From the NCBI RefSeq assembly GCF_947489355.1, contig NZ_CANLDD010000026.1:1-55398 (forward strand): a DNA stretch of 55,398 nt, read 5' to 3'. This DNA is from an uncultured Microbulbifer sp. Its GTDB lineage: Bacteria; Pseudomonadota; Gammaproteobacteria; Pseudomonadales; Cellvibrionaceae. A program made the translations under genes and the position numbers. The notes below the pieces were generated by a model, which was not told the origin of the DNA, searched no databases, and saw only the letters and a list, made by a program, of their open reading frames with translations. Positions 51,164 through 55,398 of this stretch are shown here, piece after piece (position 1 is the stretch's first letter; every line of letters begins with the position of its first letter).

Positions 51164-53047
51164 ATGAAATTGAAACCCACCCTGATCGCAGCCGCTATAA
51201 GCGCGCTGGTTATCAGCGGCTGTAACCGCAGCGCCGACAATGCTGCGGAGCAAAACACCATGACTTCCGCGCAGAGTACAGTCACTCAATCTGCTACTGA
51301 CAGCCCTGCCAAGGTGAGCCAGGAGGCCATCAAACAAACCAAGCAGATGTTCGAGGACTTTTTTCAGGAACACCTGGCCCGCAGCCCGGAATTCAAAACC
51401 TTTCTGGGCATGAAAGAGGACTACGACAAGTGGGACGATCTCTCCCCGCAGTTTGAAGAGGAAACCCTGGCGATCAACAAGCGCCAACTGGCCGAGTTGA
51501 ATACCATTGACCCCGAAAAACTGGACAGCGCCACCCGCCTGAGCCTGCGACTGGCCAAGCGCAACCTGGAGCAGGATATCGAGGGCTACAAGTGGCGCAA
51601 CCACGGTTACCCGGTCAATCAGATGTATGCCACCCACACCAGTGTGGCCTCCCTGTTGATCAGCCAGCACCGCATTGACAGCGTAAGCGATGCAAGAGAT
51701 TACATCTCACGCCTGAATGGTCTGCCCCAGCACTTTTCCCAGTTGGAAGAAAACCTGAGGGAGAACGCAAAAGCCGGCACTATTGTGCCGAAATTCGCCT
51801 TCCCCTATGCCATCAGTGATGCCAAGAACCTGATCAGCGGCGCCCCCTTTGATGGCGATACGGACAGCCCGCTGTTGGCCGATTTCAAGGGCAAAGTGGA
51901 AAAATTGGATATTGCCGCTGAACAGAAAAAAACCTTGGTAGATCAGGCCACCGCCGCGCTTAAAAACCGTGTAAAACCGGCTTACGAAAAGCTGATTGCC
52001 TATCTGCAGCAGCTTGAAAAAGGCGCTACCACCGATGACGGTGCCTGGAAACTGGCGGATGGAGAGGATTTCTACAACTTTCGCCTGGGCGTCTACACCA
52101 CAACAGACATGAACGCCGGCGAGATCCACCAGATTGGTCTCAAGGAAGTTGCACGTATCCACGAAGAAATGCGTGAGATCATGCAGAAGGTGGGCTTTAA
52201 AGGCACCCTGCAGGAATTTTTCGAATTCATGCGCACCGATAAACAGTTCTACTACCCCACCAGTGAAGAGGGCAAAGCGGCATACTTGAAAAAAGCCACT
52301 GCCATTATCAATACCATGAAGGGCAAGCTGGACCAACTATTTATCACCAAGCCCAAGGCCGACCTCGACGTCCGGGCGGTGGAGCCTTTCCGCGAGAAGT
52401 CCGCCGGCAAGGCCTTTTATCAGCGCCCTGCACCGGATGGCTCGCGCCCCGGTATCTACTACGCCAACCTGTATAAAATGGAAGACATGCCCACTTACCA
52501 GATGGAGGCGCTGGCTTACCACGAGGGTATTCCCGGACACCATATGCAGCTGTCTATCGCCCAGGAACTGCCGGATATTCCCAAGTTCCGCAAATACGGT
52601 GGTTACACTGCCTATACCGAGGGCTGGGGTCTCTACTCCGAGTTGGTACCGAAAGAGCTGGGCTTCTACGAGGACCCCTACTCCGACTTCGGCCGCCTGG
52701 CCATGGAGTTGTGGCGCGCTGGCCGCCTGGTGGTGGACACCGGTATCCACAGCAAAAAGTGGACCCGTGAAGATGCCATTAATTACCTGGTGGAAAACAC
52801 CCCCAACCCCAAAGGGGATGTGGTTAAGGCGATTGAACGCTATATTGTCCTACCGGGCCAGGCAACCGCTTATAAAATCGGCATGCTGAAAATTGTCGAA
52901 CTGCGCGAGAAAGCCAAAACCGCCTTGGGGGAAAAATTCGACGTGCGCGCCTTCCACGACACTATTTTGGCCAACGGAGCAGTACCGCTGGATGTACTGG
53001 AAGAGCTGGTTGACGCTTGGGTGGCTGAGGTCCAGGCCCAGCAGTGA
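51164..53047 (+). CDS. DUF885 lipoprotein, putative metallopeptidase
   Basis: Exported lipoprotein of 627 residues. Seen: lipobox VISGC with Cys20, a Ser/Thr-rich linker, and a DUF885 domain with the zinc-type motif HEGIPGHH near 453-460 and YTEGWGLYSE downstream, which supplies the glutamate third ligand. This matches gluzincin-like peptidases of the outer envelope. The chosen ATG follows AGGA with an 8-nt spacer; another ATG two codons upstream is too close to it. Substrate unknown. Confidence 0.92.
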   Translation: MKLKPTLIAAAISALVISGCNRSADNAAEQNTMTSAQSTVTQSATDSPAKVSQEAIKQTKQMFEDFFQEHLARSPEFKTFLGMKEDYDKWDDLSPQFEEETLAINKRQLAELNTIDPEKLDSATRLSLRLAKRNLEQDIEGYKWRNHGYPVNQMYATHTSVASLLISQHRIDSVSDARDYISRLNGLPQHFSQLEENLRENAKAGTIVPKFAFPYAISDAKNLISGAPFDGDTDSPLLADFKGKVEKLDIAAEQKKTLVDQATAALKNRVKPAYEKLIAYLQQLEKGATTDDGAWKLADGEDFYNFRLGVYTTTDMNAGEIHQIGLKEVARIHEEMREIMQKVGFKGTLQEFFEFMRTDKQFYYPTSEEGKAAYLKKATAIINTMKGKLDQLFITKPKADLDVRAVEPFREKSAGKAFYQRPAPDGSRPGIYYANLYKMEDMPTYQMEALAYHEGIPGHHMQLSIAQELPDIPKFRKYGGYTAYTEGWGLYSELVPKELGFYEDPYSDFGRLAMELWRAGRLVVDTGIHSKKWTREDAINYLVENTPNPKGDVVKAIERYIVLPGQATAYKIGMLKIVELREKAKTALGEKFDVRAFHDTILANGAVPLDVLEELVDAWVAEVQAQQ

Positions 53048-53114
53048 GTGGCTGGCGATAAACAGCCGATCACCCGCAATCCTGTTCGCTCAGAGCATGA
53101 AACCACTTTGCAAT

Positions 53115-53149
53115 AAACAGGGCCGCTCTTCTTGGCGGCCCTGTTTTTT
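53115..53149 (+). terminator. Intrinsic terminator after the DUF885 gene
   Basis: AAACAGGGCCGC, 8-nt loop, GCGGCCCTGTTT, then Ts; a perfect 12-bp stem about 70 nt after the stop. Confidence 0.92.
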
Positions 53150-53595
53150 ACCGGCATAGACCGGTAACTGATCATTGCCCCTGAGGGGCTTATAACCTAT
53201 TGATCGCCGCACTCACCCTTCCGCACGGCAATCCATGCACCGATCTGATACTCCAGAACTGCCGAGGCACAGTACTATTGCTCAAAGACATTGCCCAGTG
53301 CCTGTCCCTGTATAACAAATAATACTTAAATTTCCGTGGCCATTCCGGCCTCTGTCATCGGTTTTCTCCACCCTGCACTTGATTGCCTCATCGCGCTTCC
53401 CATACTTACAGTGCAAACTGGTAACTAACCGGCGCACTGCATAAATATCTCAGACAGAAGCGACCCGGGTCATCGTAGGGAGGCCAGGAAGCCCGACATC
53501 CCGGCAACCCACTCTGCGTACAGAGCCCAACCTTCCGGGTAGACAATACATAATTTCAGTTTGCGCAATGTGCGGTAGGCCCGGATGCGCATTCC

Positions 53596-53634
53596 TAACA
53601 GGTTGTTGAAAAACTATTTTTCAACAACCTGTTA
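53596..53634. repeat. Perfect 39-nt palindrome
   Basis: TAACAGGTTGTTGAAAAA and its exact reverse complement are separated by CTA: 18-bp arms and a 3-nt loop. No gene ends close by. The sequence GTTGTTGAAAAA resembles terminal repeats of some transposons, so it could be two fused IS ends or a short MITE. Confidence 0.8.
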
Positions 53635-54074
53635 AGTTTCTTGTCTCATGCATATCACGAAAGTTCGCGTAAAACACCCCCAAATGCGGACCGTGCATAG
53701 CTGGTGAATGTATAAAATCCCTACACCCATACCCCAATCCAGACTTTAATTTCGCCTCACTGAATTCGCATTTTGGGTTCTGAAGTTGCAGTGGGCAATA
53801 TCGAGTGGCCGGGTGCTTTTTTTGGTGCTCCTATGCAGCTCCTTGCGTTGATTCAAGCGCTCTGCCGGCATTGCAAGGGCGTCGGGCAAGCAAGAAGTGA
53901 AACTATCTCATGACCATTAGGTCAACCGCTAAATGCCACTGCAGTGGTGATATACTCAGCCCAACGCCTGCTGTCCCCGCATTTGGTGTGCCTGGGGTTT
54001 CACAGGAATTGCGGTGATAAAAATAGTAAAAAATCGAATTAAATAGGCGCTGAGCGCCTGCCGGAGGTGTGGTC

Positions 54075-55112
54075 ATGCGTTTGCACCCATTGCGATACAG
54101 TTTCGCCTATATATTGCCGGTACTGGTACTACTGGGGTTCTGGCAGGAAGGCTTCTGGCTGTTTTTACCCCTTCTGTATCTTTACGGACTGCTGCCACTA
54201 CTGGAACTCGCCACACCCGCACCGACCGCCAACCTGGGACCGGAGCAGGAGCAAACTACACTCTCCAATCCATTGTTCAACTGGATGCTGTACTTGTCTG
54301 TCCCGGTCCAGTATGGAGTCCTTCTCTACTTCCTGGTGCTGGTGCCCTCGCTGCAAGCCTGGGCTCTTGCAGGGGCAATCCTCAGCATGGGGCTGATGTG
54401 CGGATCCTTCGGCATTAATATCGGCCATGAGCTGGGCCATAGAACGAGTCGCTTCGAGCAAACTTTGGCAAAACTGCTGCTGCTCACTTCCCTCAACATG
54501 CATTTCTACATCGAGCACAATCGTGGGCATCACCGGCGTGTAGCAACACCACAGGATCCCGCCAGTGCACGCTATGGCGAAACACTCTACGGCTTTTGGC
54601 TGCGCTCAATCGGACAGGGGTATGTTTCCGCCTGGCGGCTGGAAGCACAGCGACTGGCCAAGCGCGGCAGGTCCTGGTGCAGCCCCGCCAACCAAATGCT
54701 GCAATTTCAACTCACCCAACTTGCGTTCATTACCTCGATCGGCTGGCTCTTTGGCGCTAAAACCGCAGTTTGTTTTGTCCTCGCGGCACTGCTGGGTATT
54801 CTCTTGTTGGAAACGGTCAATTACATCGAACATTATGGTCTCAGCCGCCGACAAGCATCTGACGGCCGATACGAGCGGGTTATGCCGGCACACTCCTGGA
54901 ATTCAAACCACATCCTTGGTCGGCTGAGTCTGTTCGAACTATCGCGCCACTCGGACCACCACTTCCGTGCCAGTCGCAAGTACCCTGTTCTTCGACACCA
55001 TAAGGGCAGTCCCCAGATGCCCACGGGCTACCCCGGTATGATGCTGCTGGCTGGTATCCCTGCACTGTGGTTTAAGATCATGCACCCGCGGCTGGCAGCC
55101 CTGGGCAGTTAA
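54075..55112 (+). CDS. AlkB-type membrane alkane/fatty-acid hydroxylase
   Basis: Non-heme di-iron membrane hydroxylase, 345 residues. Seen: four histidine boxes, HELGH at 118-122, EHNRGHH at 147-153, NYIEHYG at 249-255 and SRHSDHH at 290-296, plus PQMPTGYP near the end, all AlkB/XylM signatures. Six or so membrane segments flank them. ATG follows GGAGG with a 7-nt spacer. It is shorter than classic AlkB (about 400) at the N-terminus. No rubredoxin or reductase gene is in the window, so electron partners lie elsewhere. Directly followed by transposase remnants. Confidence 0.88.
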   Translation: MRLHPLRYSFAYILPVLVLLGFWQEGFWLFLPLLYLYGLLPLLELATPAPTANLGPEQEQTTLSNPLFNWMLYLSVPVQYGVLLYFLVLVPSLQAWALAGAILSMGLMCGSFGINIGHELGHRTSRFEQTLAKLLLLTSLNMHFYIEHNRGHHRRVATPQDPASARYGETLYGFWLRSIGQGYVSAWRLEAQRLAKRGRSWCSPANQMLQFQLTQLAFITSIGWLFGAKTAVCFVLAALLGILLLETVNYIEHYGLSRRQASDGRYERVMPAHSWNSNHILGRLSLFELSRHSDHHFRASRKYPVLRHHKGSPQMPTGYPGMMLLAGIPALWFKIMHPRLAALGS

Positions 55113-55295
55113 GAGACATGGGTGTCCACCAACTCCGTTGAGGCTGTACACCGCCAGTTCCGCAAGCTGACTAAAACCAAGGGCGGCTTTGCCAATGAGA
55201 ACAGCTTACTCAAGCTGCTTTACGCCGGTATACTGAAAGCTTCCGAGCGCTGGACGCACCCGATCCAGAACTGGGACTTGACGTTGTCACTGTAG
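55113..55295 (+). pseudogene. C-terminal remnant of an IS256-family transposase
   Basis: About 60 codons ending TNSVEAVHRQFRKLTKTKGG, LLKLLYAGI and WTHPIQNWDLTLSL then stop. This is the conserved C-terminus of Mutator-like IS256 transposases; the catalytic DDE part is missing. It begins directly after the AlkB-type gene stop. Confidence 0.88.
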
Positions 55296-55298
55296 TGG

Positions 55299-55398
55299 TC
55301 AAGTATTTTTGGCCACCGTCTTTTGAGCATTCCAATATTTTTCTTCAGCCACATTCGGCGGCAAACCGTCGTTGTTCTGGTGTGGCCGTATCTGGCTA
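55299..55398 (-). mobile_element. Partial IS3-family transposase (C-terminus), running off the window
   Basis: 33 codons reading IRPHQNNDGLPPNVAEEKYW and ending VAKNT then TGA. The RPHxxxxGLPP pattern is the C-terminal end of IS3-family orfB integrase domains. The upstream part lies beyond the window, so it may be intact. Its stop is 4 nt from the IS256 remnant stop. Confidence 0.8.

Larger units (their letters stand above)
53048..54074. other. Gene-poor region of about 1 kb before the alkane hydroxylase
   Basis: Holds the DUF885 terminator, a GACCCGGGTC palindrome at 53462-53471, the perfect 39-nt palindrome at 53596-53634, and a minus-strand frame of about 40 codons near 53750-53880 (starting MPAERLNQRKELHRSTKKST) with no named match. 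No complete gene is supported. The composition and the palindrome suggest decayed mobile DNA. Confidence 0.45.

Overview
The window looks like a chromosomal segment of a marine, polysaccharide-degrading gammaproteobacterium, most likely of the Cellvibrionales type (Microbulbifer or a relative). The genus is an inference. It rests on the order of the housekeeping genes and on an accessory locus combining a GH5 cellulase with two CBM6 modules, a TonB-dependent receptor, a SapC-family protein, tryptophan-halogenase-like genes and FucP-type sugar permeases. No rRNA, tRNA or CRISPR array was recognised.

Layout. (1) 0.1-2.7 kb: aminopeptidase N (pepN, minus). (2) 3.0-7.5 kb, plus strand: a possible 62-residue exported peptide, then a YdbH-YnbE-YdbL trio, an AsmA-like bridge between the two membranes. 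(3) 7.6-19.6 kb, minus strand: a dense housekeeping block whose transcription order is tilS-pyrG-kdsA-eno-ftsB-ispD-ispF-truD-pcm-DUF368-nlpD-rpoS. (4) 19.6-35.9 kb: a carbohydrate locus of about 16 kb (GH5-CBM6-CBM6, FucP permease, LytS/LytTR two-component system, second FucP permease, two flavin-dependent halogenases, SapC protein, TonB-dependent receptor). (5) 35.9-41.3 kb, minus strand: accA, dnaE, a DUF1289 protein and a gamma-carbonic-anhydrase-like protein. accA normally lies immediately upstream of tilS in many gammaproteobacteria, so region 4 appears inserted into an otherwise collinear dnaE-accA-tilS-pyrG order. (6) 41.7-44.2 kb: a cupredoxin-like exported protein divergent from an AraC regulator, an OsmC protein and phhB. 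(7) 44.2-47.5 kb: a patchwork of a palindromic repeat, an AT-rich secreted metallopeptidase, a group II intron maturase remnant and a GC-rich MFS exporter that ends in a 39-bp palindrome. (8) 47.6-53.1 kb: class I fumarase, a membrane-anchored coiled-coil protein, sodB and a DUF885 lipoprotein peptidase. (9) 53.1-55.4 kb: a gene-poor stretch with a perfect 39-nt palindrome, an AlkB-type hydroxylase, then abutting remnants of an IS256-family and an IS3-family transposase.

How region 4 may work. The receptor would import oligosaccharide released by the secreted GH5 enzyme, the two FucP-type permeases would carry sugars across the inner membrane, and the LytS/LytTR pair would sense and regulate. 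The task of the two halogenases is unknown and is the most interesting open question here. They form one tightly packed cluster with SapC just downstream of the receptor. The two-component system inside the locus is bracketed by oppositely oriented copies of a palindromic repeat that also occurs at 44.5 kb.

Limits: family assignments come from reading the translated sequence and recalled family motifs, not from database searches. Starts were chosen by ribosome binding site and family length, and several remain ambiguous as noted.
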